Positions 1-8,565 of a DNA stretch of 64,000 nt are shown in pieces (within the stretch, counting starts at the first letter, position 1; each line of letters starts with the position of its first letter). The stretch spans positions 1,612,001-1,676,000 of the forward strand of contig NZ_CP031598.1 of assembly GCF_008728195.1 (NCBI RefSeq). Direction: 5' to 3'. The notes under the pieces were generated by a model. It saw only the letters and a program-made list of their open reading frames with translations. It was not told the DNA's origin and did no database searches. The position numbers and the translations under genes are program-made. The stretch comes from Roseovarius indicus. GTDB taxonomy: Bacteria > Pseudomonadota > Alphaproteobacteria > Rhodobacterales > Rhodobacteraceae.

Positions 1-599
1 GGGGCCTTCAGTGCCCGGGTGCCCTTGGGGCCAGTCAGCAGGTCGGTGCTGTGCTCGCCCTCCAGATGCCCGCCCTTCAGCAGCACGTAGTCCGAACCTA
101 GCGCCAAGAGGTCCGGTAGGGCGGCCTGCATCGCCTGGACAGTCCAGTCGTCTTCGCGACCCAGCAGAACTGCGGCTTCGGGCAGGTTCGGGGTGATGAC
201 GCGGGCCAGCGGCACAAGCGCCTCGCGCACGGCCGAGACCGCTTCTGGGTCGAGCAGGGCATGACCGCTTTTTGCCACCATCACCGGGTCGAGCACGATG
301 TTACCCGCCCCGTGATGGCGCAGCCTGTCGGCCACGGCCTCGGCAATTCCGGCATTTGAGATCATCCCGATCTTCACCGCGTCGATGCGTACGTCGTCCA
401 GTACCGCGTCGATCTGGTCGGCGACGAAATCGGGCGACAGTGCCTGAAAAGAGCGGACGCCGCAGGTGTTCTGCGCCACGACTGCGGTGACGACCGAACA
501 GGCATATGCCCCTAGCGCCGACATGGCCTTGATATCGGCCTGGATTCCTGCGCCGCCCGAGGGATCGGTACCCGCGATGGTCAGGACGTTAGCGGTCAT
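1..599 (-). CDS. thiD: Hydroxymethylpyrimidine/phosphomethylpyrimidine kinase, 3' end outside window
   Basis: Cytoplasmic kinase that phosphorylates HMP and then HMP-P to HMP-PP, the pyrimidine precursor of thiamine. The reading frame begins with ATG at 599 and stays open to base 1, so about 199 of the usual ~265 residues are visible and the C-terminus is cut by the window edge. The N-terminal substrate motif GTDPSGGAGIQAD lies at residues 10-22, followed by VTAVVAQNT and a DPVMVAKSG segment, all typical of ThiD. Its ATG overlaps the TGA of the Nudix gene (ATGA), so the two are translationally coupled and lie under the same TPP riboswitch. The family call is secure; the missing end cannot be judged. 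Confidence 0.93.
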   Translation of the reverse strand, partial: MTANVLTIAGTDPSGGAGIQADIKAMSALGAYACSVVTAVVAQNTCGVRSFQALSPDFVADQIDAVLDDVRIDAVKIGMISNAGIAEAVADRLRHHGAGNIVLDPVMVAKSGHALLDPEAVSAVREALVPLARVITPNLPEAAVLLGREDDWTVQAMQAALPDLLALGSDYVLLKGGHLEGEHSTDLLTGPKGTRALKA

Positions 600-1045
600 G
601 ACGGCATCTCCGACATCAGTGCAGCGGCCTGGTCCGCGACCTCGGCCACATCGAGGCTCAGCGCGAGGTTTCTGTCAGTTAATGCATTGAGGTCGACCCA
701 TCGCGCCTCGAGCGCGTCGTCCCCCGCAACCGGCTCTCCGGCTTTCCATCGGAATAGCACGGCGATCAAGATGAAGTGTCGGCACAGGTTGCCTGTGGCG
801 TCATGGTCGAACGCGTCAACTGCCGTGAACACGCGGAGCGGCTCGGCGGAAACACCGGTTTCCTCCGCGAGTTCTCTTGTTGCGGCTTCAAACAGGGTCT
901 CGCCGTGGCCGATCTTTCCGCCCGGAAATCCCCACCGCCCCGCGTCGGGCGGATTTGCGCGGCGAACGAGAAGCACCTGATTGTCGCGTATGACGGCGGC
1001 GATGGTCGCGGAAATCGGGCGAGGGTCTATGGATGGAGATGGCAA
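596..1045 (-). CDS. Nudix hydrolase in thiamine operon
   Basis: A 149-residue MutT-like Nudix hydrolase. The Nudix box is complete at about residues 43-65 (G, five residues, E49, then REL-AEE-TG), with both metal-binding glutamates present. I use the TTG start at 1045: a GAGG lies 5 nt upstream, the same frame meets a stop just above, and the nearby ATG at 1059 is in another frame. The gene is the first behind the TPP riboswitch and overlaps thiD by 4 nt. Known Nudix enzymes of thiamine metabolism hydrolyse HMP-PP (E. coli NudJ) or damaged TPP analogues (Tnr3 type). The position suggests such a role here, but sequence alone cannot show the substrate; a general MutT-type clean-up role is the alternative. 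Confidence 0.9.
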   Translation of the reverse strand: MPSPSIDPRPISATIAAVIRDNQVLLVRRANPPDAGRWGFPGGKIGHGETLFEAATRELAEETGVSAEPLRVFTAVDAFDHDATGNLCRHFILIAVLFRWKAGEPVAGDDALEARWVDLNALTDRNLALSLDVAEVADQAAALMSEMPS

Positions 1046-1095
1046 GTCGGCCTCGTCATGCTAAGGCCGGCAAGGGCAAGAGAGCGGTGCGATCC

Positions 1096-1190
1096 TGTCC
1101 CTTCGCCGGCATGATCCGGATCAGGTTCAAAGGGTCACCGCGCTGCATCTGCCAGCGATATCTCAGCCCCTTGTCGGGACACCCCTAGGT
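1096..1190 (-). promoter_or_regulatory. TPP riboswitch (thi-box)
   Basis: Read on the minus strand, this segment carries the two conserved blocks of the TPP aptamer: a GGGGCTGAGA element near 1162-1171 that follows a GGGGTG/CCC stem, and the ACCCTTTGAACCTGATC block followed by a CCGGCGAAGGGA-type closing strand near 1098-1137. It ends about 50 nt before the TTG start of the Nudix gene, so it should repress the Nudix-thiD operon when TPP is high. There is little room for a separate terminator, so control at the ribosome-binding site is likely (inference). Confidence 0.95.
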
Positions 1191-1221
1191 AATTTGCATC
1201 CTATCAGTGTGGTGCCCGAAA

Positions 1222-1569
1222 TCAACGCTTCCCGTGCTGCGACTCTGCCGGGCCCAGATGCCTGAGGGTCTCTTCTCGGAGCACCCGCGCAAGCCTTTCG
1301 GCAAAGCGCGACAGTTTCGGTGCCCGCAACAGGCGCACGTCGATGTTCGGTAAATCCGGCAGGTCAAGCTCTGCGCCGACGCAGGCGAGATCCTCCGGTC
1401 TGCCGTGATCCATGCGAACGACGATGCCTAAGCCACTGCGCAAGCCAGCCCAGACGGCGGGCAGGTTCGGAGTGGTGAGCACGGCGCGCCAGCGCGTTTG
1501 GCTGTGGTCCAGCACGGCACCCATGCAGCAGGAGTGCGCCGTGCCAGAACGAAAGCGGAAGCCGCACGA
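1222..1569 (-). pseudogene. LysR-type regulator, C-terminal fragment
   Basis: An open frame of about 115 codons runs from just after a TAA at 1570-1572 to a stop at 1222. It contains WRAVLTTPNLPAVWAGLRSG followed by LGIVVR and a D-L-PDLP-IDV-L segment, which matches the end of the effector-binding domain of LysR regulators. The helix-turn-helix and most of the effector domain are missing upstream. I read it as the decayed remnant of a lysR gene. The preceding 170 bases (1570-1740) hold nothing I recognise. Confidence 0.6.
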
Positions 1570-1740
1570 TTAGCACCATTGCTTGCTGTTACATACCGTC
1601 TGATCACCGTCGCAGTGGGGTGCGTGGATAGTAATGCGGAGGCCTGCCTCGGGGTTAGACTCGGAAGAGGCGATGTTCCGTCTAGATGAAAAGCCAAGAA
1701 CCTGCCGTGGCCCCGGTCTCAAGTGCGGGCGCAAATGGCG

Positions 1741-2961
1741 TCACAGGGTTGCGATACTTGGCTCTGTCCGCCGGCTGAGCGCGACAATGGTCGGGATGGC
1801 CGCGAGGGCGAGGCCCGCGGCAATAGAGAAGAAGATTCCGTAGCCGAAATGCTCTGCCACGAGGCCGGCGAGGCTGCCAGAGATCATGCTGACGGCTGCA
1901 TCCATGCACTGGAACAGCGTGAAGTCGACGCCCGCCTGCCGGGGGTCGGACCATTTCATGAAGAGCGCGTAGAGCGCCACGAAGCCGAGCGCCATCATCG
2001 CCGCGCTGCCGGCGATTGCGATCGGGGCGGCGATCTGGGTGCCGACGATTCCGGTACCGGCCGAAAAGGCCACGAAGCCGAGCAGCCCCGCCTGCACGGC
2101 GACTGCCGAGGCGAGGATGCGGCGGCTGCCGAATTTCCGCACAAGCCCACCGCCGCACAGCGCCCCGACAAGCCCCAGCCCAAGGCTGCCTGCACCGCTC
2201 ACCAACCCGAGATCGGTCAGGGAATAGCCCGCGTCGATGAAGAAAGGGCCGATCATGCCCATCGCGGTTTTCTGGGCGACTACGTAGATCGCGGCGATTG
2301 CAAGCCCGTTGCGCACCTCGGGCCGCGACAGGGCATCGGACAGTTTCGGGACATGCGCGCGGGTTTCGTCGGTGCCGGCGCGGGCAATCAGGATGAAGGG
2401 GAGGATCAGAAGCACCACGCCGCCTGCCATCGTCCAAGTTCCGATGGCCCATCCGGCCCGGTCGACCAGCACGAGGAAAAGCCCGCCGCCGATGGCCGAG
2501 CCGACATAGGCCCCGCCCACCTGCGCAGCGTTGCCCCAGCCGTATTGCCCGCCGCGCAGGGCGGCCACGGCGTAGCCGTCGCAGGAGATGTCGACTGTGG
2601 CGGTAGCGAAGGCCACGGCCAGAAGCACCGCCATGACCGGCAGCACCGGGGCCGGCCCGATAAGCCCGGCGAGGCAGAGGCCGATAAACGAGACTGCCCC
2701 ACCCGCGAGCACGATCTGCGCCGAGCGGTGCCGGCCCCGTGCGGGAAGCCGGAAGCGTTCAACCGCAGGGGCCCAGAGAAACTTCAGCGCCCAGGGGAGC
2801 ACCAACAGCGACAAGAGCCCGATCTGGTCGAGCGGCAGCCCCTGTTGTCGGAGCACCCCCGGAAGGCCGGACCATGTCAGCCCGCCGATCACGCTTTGCG
2901 CGACGTAGACGCCGCCAATCGCTCCAACGATCGCCGGCGCCGATGGTGTGGACCCGCTCAA
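1741..2961 (-). CDS. RhtX/FptX-type siderophore permease (MFS)
   Basis: A 406-residue inner-membrane protein with about 12 hydrophobic segments, related to the AmpG/RhtX/FptX branch of the major facilitator superfamily. RhtX of Sinorhizobium and FptX of Pseudomonas carry ferric siderophores across the inner membrane as single-protein permeases. The early segment [20 protein letters not shown] and the following [16 protein letters not shown], seen near residues 24-70, are characteristic of this group. The start is TTG at 2961; it overlaps the TGA of the TonB receptor gene as TTGA, so translation is probably coupled. The pairing with an outer-membrane siderophore receptor supports iron-chelate uptake; the particular siderophore is not predictable. 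Confidence 0.85.
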   Translation of the reverse strand: MSGSTPSAPAIVGAIGGVYVAQSVIGGLTWSGLPGVLRQQGLPLDQIGLLSLLVLPWALKFLWAPAVERFRLPARGRHRSAQIVLAGGAVSFIGLCLAGLIGPAPVLPVMAVLLAVAFATATVDISCDGYAVAALRGGQYGWGNAAQVGGAYVGSAIGGGLFLVLVDRAGWAIGTWTMAGGVVLLILPFILIARAGTDETRAHVPKLSDALSRPEVRNGLAIAAIYVVAQKTAMGMIGPFFIDAGYSLTDLGLVSGAGSLGLGLVGALCGGGLVRKFGSRRILASAVAVQAGLLGFVAFSAGTGIVGTQIAAPIAIAGSAAMMALGFVALYALFMKWSDPRQAGVDFTLFQCMDAAVSMISGSLAGLVAEHFGYGIFFSIAAGLALAAIPTIVALSRRTEPSIATL

Positions 2962-5027
2962 AACCGGTGCCGGAGGCTGACCGTGGCCGTGCGACCTTCG
3001 TAGCGGTAGCAGGTGCCGGCGCTGCAGGTCTGGCCGTCTTCGTCGAAGAGGTTCTTCACGTTGGCCTGGAGCTGCACACCTTCGATGCCGTGGCGGGCAA
3101 GGTCATAAGTGAAGCTGAGGTCGGTGAAATAGCGCTCGGAATTGCGGAAGCTGTTCTGGTCGTCGCCCCAGCTTGGCCCGACATAGCGCAGGCCGCCCCC
3201 GATACCGATCCCGCGAAGGGGGCCGGTTGTCGGCTCGTAGAAGGCCCAGAGGGAGGCGCTGGTTTCGGGGATGGCGGAGAGGTCGTTGCCATTGGTGCCC
3301 GCAGCGCCTTTTTCGATCTCGACCTCGACCTTGGTGAAGCTGCCGGTGACGCGGAGCGCCTTGGTCAGGTTCGCCTGTGCCTCGATCTCGAAGCCCTGCG
3401 AATGCAGGTCGAGCTGGCGCTGCTTGTTGACGCCGGTGGAGGTGTCGAAGACCACGCCGTCTTCCTGCTGAATGTCGAAGAGCGATGCGGTGATCAGGCT
3501 GTCGGTTCCTGGGATGACGTACTTGACGCCGATCTCTGCCTGTTCGGCGCGGGTGGGTTCGGCCGGACGGCTGACATTGGTGGTCACATCGTCGAAGACC
3601 CGCCCGACATTGGGCGAGAAGGAGGTCGAGTAGTTGGCGAAGGGCGTAAGGCCGTTCGAGAACTCGTAGGCGACGCCGATGCGGCCCGAGAAGGCCTCGT
3701 CGGAGGTATTGGTCGGCCTGCCGGTGGCATCATAAGCCTTGGTGTCGACCCAGTCGTAGCGGCCACTGGCGAAGACCGTCCATGGGCCAGAGGTCATCTG
3801 GTCATGGAAATAGACGCCGACTTGGTCGTTCCGCTGCCCGCCGGAATAGGGCACCGGCATCGTGGCCGTCGCCGCGGCTGACACATAGCCGACGGCGGAA
3901 TAGGCATCGTAGGAGGCCTGGGTGTAGTCGACGCCTGCGACCATTTCATGCTCGACCGCGCCGGTTGAGAAGTCGATCTCGGCCATGGTGTCGACGGAGA
4001 ACTGCTGCATGTCCTCGAGGTAGTGCCCCCAGTAGCGCGCGAGGCCCCCGCCAGCCGCGTAGAAGCCGCTGTATTCAAGATCAGCGTCGACCTCGGAATA
4101 CCTGAGGTTCTGGCGCAGGGTGATGGCGTTTGTCAGCTCGTGCTCGATCTCGTAACCGGCGCGCCACTGCGTCTGCTCGAAATCGTTGTAAGCCGGGTCG
4201 CCGTTGTAGAGTTCGGACGCGACTCCGTAGCTCGGATTGTAGTAAGCGGCGGTGCCACCGACCGTAGCCTCGGAGTATTCGCCGAGGAAGGTGATGCGCG
4301 TGCGGTCGCTGAGATTGTAGGTCAGGCTGGGCGCGATCAGCATCTTGTCGTCGGGATAACCCGGCAGCGGGGTGCCGGAATCGCGCCAGAGGCCGGTCAG
4401 GCGGTATAGAAGCCGCCCGTCTTCGTCGATCGGGCCGGAGAAGTCGAAGGCCACTTCGGCGCGGTCGTCCGTGCCGGTTGTGAATTTCAGCTCGCGGAAC
4501 TTGTAGTCGAGGGGGCGCTTACTGACGATATTGACCAGCCCGCCCGGGCCGCTGACGCCATAGAGGGAGGAGGCCGGGCCCTTCAGGAGCGCGACGCCTT
4601 CATAGGTGTAGGGATCGTTGCGGAACCAGGCCGACGGACCGTTATACTGGCGCAGGCCATCGCGGAAGAGGCCTGTGTAATAGGCCGGGAAGCCACGCAG
4701 GTAGAGGGCGTCGTAGCGGGTATCGAAACCGAAATTGTTGACGGAGGTGCCGCTGGAATAGCCGACCGTGTCGAGAAGGGTGCGCGGCTGCTGATCTTCG
4801 ATTTGGTCCGTCGTCACGACGCTGATGTTCTGGGGGATGCGGCGGATCTCGGTGTCGACCTTGGTGGCCTGACGCCCGCCTTGGGCGACGTAACCATCCT
4901 GTTGCAGGGTGTCGTCGCTTTCCGACTCGAGCTGGATCGTTCCCAGCTCGTAGTTCTGGCCTTCTTGCGCCGTCGCGGGAAGTCCGATGACGGCGGTGAC
5001 AGCCAGCACGCTTATTGATGTTCGCAC
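2958..5027 (-). CDS. TonB-dependent siderophore receptor
   Basis: Outer-membrane gated channel for a ferric siderophore. The product has a signal peptide ([16 protein letters not shown]), a plug domain ([16 protein letters not shown], about residues 57-160, with LYLRGF and the [26 protein letters not shown] stretch), and a 22-strand barrel that ends in the typical aromatic C-terminus (VSLRHRF). The frame is open up to an ATG at 5045, but I choose GTG at 5027: an AGGAG sits 7 nt before it and the signal peptide then begins normally, giving 689 residues. It is the first gene of a two-gene unit with the RhtX-like permease. I could not see a clear Fur, Irr or RirA site upstream. Confidence 0.93.
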   Translation of the reverse strand: MRTSISVLAVTAVIGLPATAQEGQNYELGTIQLESESDDTLQQDGYVAQGGRQATKVDTEIRRIPQNISVVTTDQIEDQQPRTLLDTVGYSSGTSVNNFGFDTRYDALYLRGFPAYYTGLFRDGLRQYNGPSAWFRNDPYTYEGVALLKGPASSLYGVSGPGGLVNIVSKRPLDYKFRELKFTTGTDDRAEVAFDFSGPIDEDGRLLYRLTGLWRDSGTPLPGYPDDKMLIAPSLTYNLSDRTRITFLGEYSEATVGGTAAYYNPSYGVASELYNGDPAYNDFEQTQWRAGYEIEHELTNAITLRQNLRYSEVDADLEYSGFYAAGGGLARYWGHYLEDMQQFSVDTMAEIDFSTGAVEHEMVAGVDYTQASYDAYSAVGYVSAAATATMPVPYSGGQRNDQVGVYFHDQMTSGPWTVFASGRYDWVDTKAYDATGRPTNTSDEAFSGRIGVAYEFSNGLTPFANYSTSFSPNVGRVFDDVTTNVSRPAEPTRAEQAEIGVKYVIPGTDSLITASLFDIQQEDGVVFDTSTGVNKQRQLDLHSQGFEIEAQANLTKALRVTGSFTKVEVEIEKGAAGTNGNDLSAIPETSASLWAFYEPTTGPLRGIGIGGGLRYVGPSWGDDQNSFRNSERYFTDLSFTYDLARHGIEGVQLQANVKNLFDEDGQTCSAGTCYRYEGRTATVSLRHRF

Positions 5028-5508
5028 GAAATTACTCCTGTACATACTCGGGTCCCGGTTGGGGGTGTGTCACGTTCATCGAAGAATAACAAACAAAAAT
5101 AGTCAGATTTATGGTTCTCTGGTGGATAAGGAAGGCGGAATCCAACACACGGTCCCGAACTCCACCGGCCGCACGATCGGCGTTGCGCTTGTCAGATAGT
5201 GCCGAAAATGGCGCGAGAGGGTGCTGTCAGACCAATTCGAGCTCGTCTCGACTTGGTCAGTGAGGTTGCCCTTTATGCCGCGCCGAGACTGCGCCACTTG
5301 GCCAGAGCGGCAGCATGGTTGTGCTTGAGAATTTGTCTGCTGTGGAGGTTGCGCCCCGAATTGAACAAGGTGTTCTCATAGCTCAATTCTCAGTAAAATA
5401 TTGGAAGCCTTCCGGTCCACGTCTCAGCTGAAATTAACAGCCTTACAAAAACGAAGATATGCGATTACATTTTTTTCGCTTTGAACCCAATGTTTACGGA
5501 ATTTGGTC
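5028..5508. other. Intergenic region between receptor and lysR
   Basis: About 480 bases that must hold the promoters of the siderophore receptor (leftward) and the LysR gene (rightward). Base composition becomes AT-rich towards 5380-5490, which fits promoter DNA for lysR. Short open frames here have no recognisable similarity and no good ribosome-binding sites. I could not assign an iron-responsive box. Confidence 0.5.
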
Positions 5509-6417
5509 ATGCCGCGCAGATTTCCACCGTTTTCGGCAATCCGAGCGTTTGAATCCACGGCGCGGCTTGGACGGCAGACCGAGGCTGCGAAGGAGTTGGG
5601 GGTTTCGATCTCCGCCATCAGTCATCAGATCAAGGCGTTGGAGAACTATGTTGGCGCGCCTCTTTTCGAGAAACAGAGCGGCCAGCTTCGGCTTTCCGCG
5701 TTCGGCTCGCAGTTGCTGGCTCCGCTTACCGGGGCGCTCAACATGCTCGAATCGACCTTTGCCAACTATCCGAACCGATCCGGTGTTCGCCAACTGACCA
5801 TTCAGACTTACAAGCCCTTTGCGAACCTTTGGCTGATGCCGCAGCTGGCTGATTTCACGACACGGTTTCCCGACATTCCGCTGTCGGTTCTGACATCGAC
5901 GAAACGCCCGCTGGAGAGCGATGTCGACATGGCCGTGATCTACGCGAACTCAAAACCCCAGGAAGAACGCTGCGATCTGCTTTTCAGGGAGGTCACCACG
6001 CCGGTCTGCTCGCCGGACCTGTTGAAGATGAAAGGTGGTGAGCCGACGATCGAAAGGCTTGCCAGTGAGCGGTTGATCTCATCTGCCAAGTACATGAACG
6101 CTTGGCAGGACTGGATGAGCGATGCAGGAGTGCAGGGTTTTCATGCGCGACCGTCTCTAGTGGTGGATGATCTCTCGACCGGGCTGCAGGCCGCGATAAG
6201 TGGAGTGGGGTGGGTCATGGACATGACGCCGCTTGCGTCGTGGTACAAGGGGCAAGGGGCCCTGGTGGCCCCGTTCAAGGGCGTGCTTCACGAGACGGGG
6301 TATTCATATTACCTCGTGATATCAAGGCATTGCGTCAATCGAGAAGACGCTTTGGTGTTTCGCGACTGGCTTTTGAAGCAATGCGGCCGGGAGGAGGATG
6401 AGGCCCCGGGCGGCTGA
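5509..6417 (+). CDS. LysR-family transcriptional regulator (GcvA-like)
   Basis: A 302-residue DNA-binding regulator. The N-terminus (FPPFSAIRAFESTARLGRQT) has the winged helix-turn-helix typical of the GcvA branch, with AAKELGVSISAISHQIKALE as the recognition region (about residues 25-45). The rest is a type-2 periplasmic-binding-like effector domain. I use ATG at 5509; a TTG six bases upstream is in frame but less likely. The gene converges on the peptide-uptake operon and is separated from the receptor gene by a long intergenic region, so its target is uncertain: the receptor or the downstream operon are both possible. Confidence 0.88.
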   Translation: MPRRFPPFSAIRAFESTARLGRQTEAAKELGVSISAISHQIKALENYVGAPLFEKQSGQLRLSAFGSQLLAPLTGALNMLESTFANYPNRSGVRQLTIQTYKPFANLWLMPQLADFTTRFPDIPLSVLTSTKRPLESDVDMAVIYANSKPQEERCDLLFREVTTPVCSPDLLKMKGGEPTIERLASERLISSAKYMNAWQDWMSDAGVQGFHARPSLVVDDLSTGLQAAISGVGWVMDMTPLASWYKGQGALVAPFKGVLHETGYSYYLVISRHCVNREDALVFRDWLLKQCGREEDEAPGG

Positions 6418-6478
6418 GATGCCTCTGCGATCCGGACGTTACGGTGTTGTCAAGCAGCGCAGTTAGTTGCTGAGGTGG

Positions 6479-6509
6479 GCCGCCCCGGGCAATCCTCCAG
6501 GGCGGCTTT
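6479..6509 (+). terminator. Probable Rho-independent terminator after lysR
   Basis: A 7-bp GC-only stem (GCCGCCC at 6479-6485 with GGGCGGC at 6500-6506) is followed directly by TTT. It lies between the lysR stop (6417) and the convergent hydrolase stop (6534). The 14-base loop and short T-run make it only a moderate candidate. Confidence 0.5.
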
Positions 6510-6533
6510 CAGCCTGATCCGGTGCGGCGGGTG

Positions 6534-8552
6534 TCAAACCAGCACCCTCGGGATCCGTTCCAGCCATGATTTGGCGAGGACCGGCTTGCCGTCTTCATAG
6601 GCGCGGATCGAGGCTTCGATGATGAAGTCGTTCTCGTCGCAGCGCATGGCCTGCTGCGTTTCGATCCGAAATTCATGCTGGCCCTTGCGGCCCCATTCGT
6701 TCAACGCGACGGAGCGGCATTCTGCGGTGGTGGGGTCGCTTTCCGAAACGCTGCGCTCCCGCTGGCTCCGGCTGCCAAACTCCCAGCCGGTGTGGTCGAT
6801 CCTGTGACGGCCGTTGTCGGATACCTGACGTGTCGTGACCGTGCCTGTTCTGACGTCGCGGACGACCTCAACCACCTGGGGAACCGGCGCACGTAGGATA
6901 GTCTTCGGTTGGACGGGAGCGGATACGGCGGGTGGGAAGGGGGGCAGCGTGTCGTCGATCGCCCGCCGCTCGCGCACCGGCAGTCGTAGGACGCTGTTGG
7001 CAAGATCGATGGTCAGCGTGGCCGGCTCGGGCGAGGGCCAGACGACCGGCCAGTAGGATGTCGACAAGGCAAGGCGGAGCGTGTGGCCGGCGGCAAAGCT
7101 GTGCGCAGCATCGTTCAGCTTGACGCGCACCCGGTAGGTCTTGCCGGGTTCGAGCGGTTCGGGATGTTCGTGGCTGTCGCGATGGGTCAGGTTCAGTATG
7201 CCATAGGTGACGCGGCTGGAGGTTCCGTCGGGCGCGACGTCACAGAGACGCGCGCATATCAGGGCGCACGGTTTGTCCGACGCCACGTCGATCTCGAGCT
7301 CCGGTGTGCCGAAGAATTCGAAGGGTTCGTCGACCGGCATATCAAAGCAGGCGGACCGGGCGTCGTCTATCCGCTGATCGGTCGGCTCGTCAGGCAGACC
7401 GCCGCCGCCGCCGATCCAGGACACGCTGCTTTCGCCAAGCGTTTGCGGCGAACAGATGTCGATTGTGCCGGCTCCCGGGGTCATTGACAGGCCTGACGAA
7501 CCCAGGTTCAGGTGCCGGAGTTGCGCATCGTCAGCGGGCCAGCCAAGTTCGGCGATCCATCGCCCGGGGCGGTGTGTCGGGACGGCCGAGGGCGGCGCAT
7601 AGTCCTGCATCCATGCCCGGATCATCGGCTCGTCCATGATACCGGTGTCCTGCTCCTTGAGCCAGTAATCCCACCACCGCAAGGCTTCCTGCAGATAGCC
7701 GATGTCGGGCCCGGGAAGGCTTTGATGGGGGTACTGGTGGCCCCAGGGACCAATGAGGGCGCGCCTTGGCGCGTTCAGCCCCTGCATGAGCCGAAGGACG
7801 GAGTTGGTGTAGCTGTCCGACCAGCCGCCGACGGCAAAGACGGCGCATTCGATAGCGCTGAAGTCTTCGCAGACGGAACCGTGCTTCCAGTAGGCATCCC
7901 GCCGCTGGTGACTGACCCAGTCAATCAACCAGGGGCGGGCCACCTCGAGCCGATCCTGCCAAATCTCCCGCCAGTTTTCGCCCACCGCATCGGGATCGGG
8001 CGGCCGGGCGGCGCTTTGAAACATGGAAAAGGCCCATGTCGCATTGCTGACATTCATGCCCCCGCCCATGTAGTGAACATCGTCCGCATAGCGGTCATCC
8101 GTGCTGTCGACGGTAATGATGCATTTCAGTTCCGGCGGGCGCAGGGCGGCAACCTGAAGCGCATTGAAGCCGCCCCAGCTTTTGCCGAACATTCCGACAC
8201 TGCCCGTGCACCACTGCTGTTTGGCAATCCAGGCGATCACCTCGACACAGTCGTCGAGCTCCTGCTGTAGGTATTCGTCGAGCAGGGCACCTTCACTTTC
8301 GCCCGAGCCACGGATATCGACACGGAGGCTGGCATAACCGTGACCCGCAAAATAGGGGTGCATTGCCTCGTCTCGGGCAGTTGTGCCGTCACGCTTGCAA
8401 TAGGGAATATATTCGAGCAGTGCCGGGACTGGGTTATCGTGCGCGTCTTCCGGAAGCCAATACCGGACGGCCAACCGAGTGCCGTCGGACAGCGGTATCC
8501 AGTCATGCAGTACTTCGCGGATCGGGCGGTCAAATGTCGGTTGCGTGTTCAA
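6534..8552 (-). CDS. CocE/NonD-family alpha/beta hydrolase (X-Pro dipeptidyl-peptidase-like)
   Basis: A 672-residue serine hydrolase of the S15/CocE group: an alpha/beta hydrolase domain followed by the C-terminal jelly-roll domain (LEIDVASDKPCALICARL onwards). The nucleophile is S125 in GKSWGG; RGSGESEG at 81-88 is the conserved strand near the oxyanion region. No signal peptide is seen, so it is probably cytoplasmic. Family members cleave X-Pro peptide bonds, acyl esters or beta-lactam antibiotics. It is the last gene of a peptide-type ABC uptake operon, 13 nt after the ATPase gene, so hydrolysis of an imported peptide, peptide ester or amide is a reasonable inference. The exact substrate is unknown. 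Confidence 0.88.
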   Translation of the reverse strand: MNTQPTFDRPIREVLHDWIPLSDGTRLAVRYWLPEDAHDNPVPALLEYIPYCKRDGTTARDEAMHPYFAGHGYASLRVDIRGSGESEGALLDEYLQQELDDCVEVIAWIAKQQWCTGSVGMFGKSWGGFNALQVAALRPPELKCIITVDSTDDRYADDVHYMGGGMNVSNATWAFSMFQSAARPPDPDAVGENWREIWQDRLEVARPWLIDWVSHQRRDAYWKHGSVCEDFSAIECAVFAVGGWSDSYTNSVLRLMQGLNAPRRALIGPWGHQYPHQSLPGPDIGYLQEALRWWDYWLKEQDTGIMDEPMIRAWMQDYAPPSAVPTHRPGRWIAELGWPADDAQLRHLNLGSSGLSMTPGAGTIDICSPQTLGESSVSWIGGGGGLPDEPTDQRIDDARSACFDMPVDEPFEFFGTPELEIDVASDKPCALICARLCDVAPDGTSSRVTYGILNLTHRDSHEHPEPLEPGKTYRVRVKLNDAAHSFAAGHTLRLALSTSYWPVVWPSPEPATLTIDLANSVLRLPVRERRAIDDTLPPFPPAVSAPVQPKTILRAPVPQVVEVVRDVRTGTVTTRQVSDNGRHRIDHTGWEFGSRSQRERSVSESDPTTAECRSVALNEWGRKGQHEFRIETQQAMRCDENDFIIEASIRAYEDGKPVLAKSWLERIPRVLV

Positions 8553-8565
8553 CGGATATTCCTTC

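Noticed and set aside
1723..3003. Long plus-strand open frame opposite the siderophore permease gene
   Set aside because: It is the antisense of a clearly conserved MFS gene, with low-complexity charged sequence and no ribosome-binding site; it is an effect of high GC at third positions.
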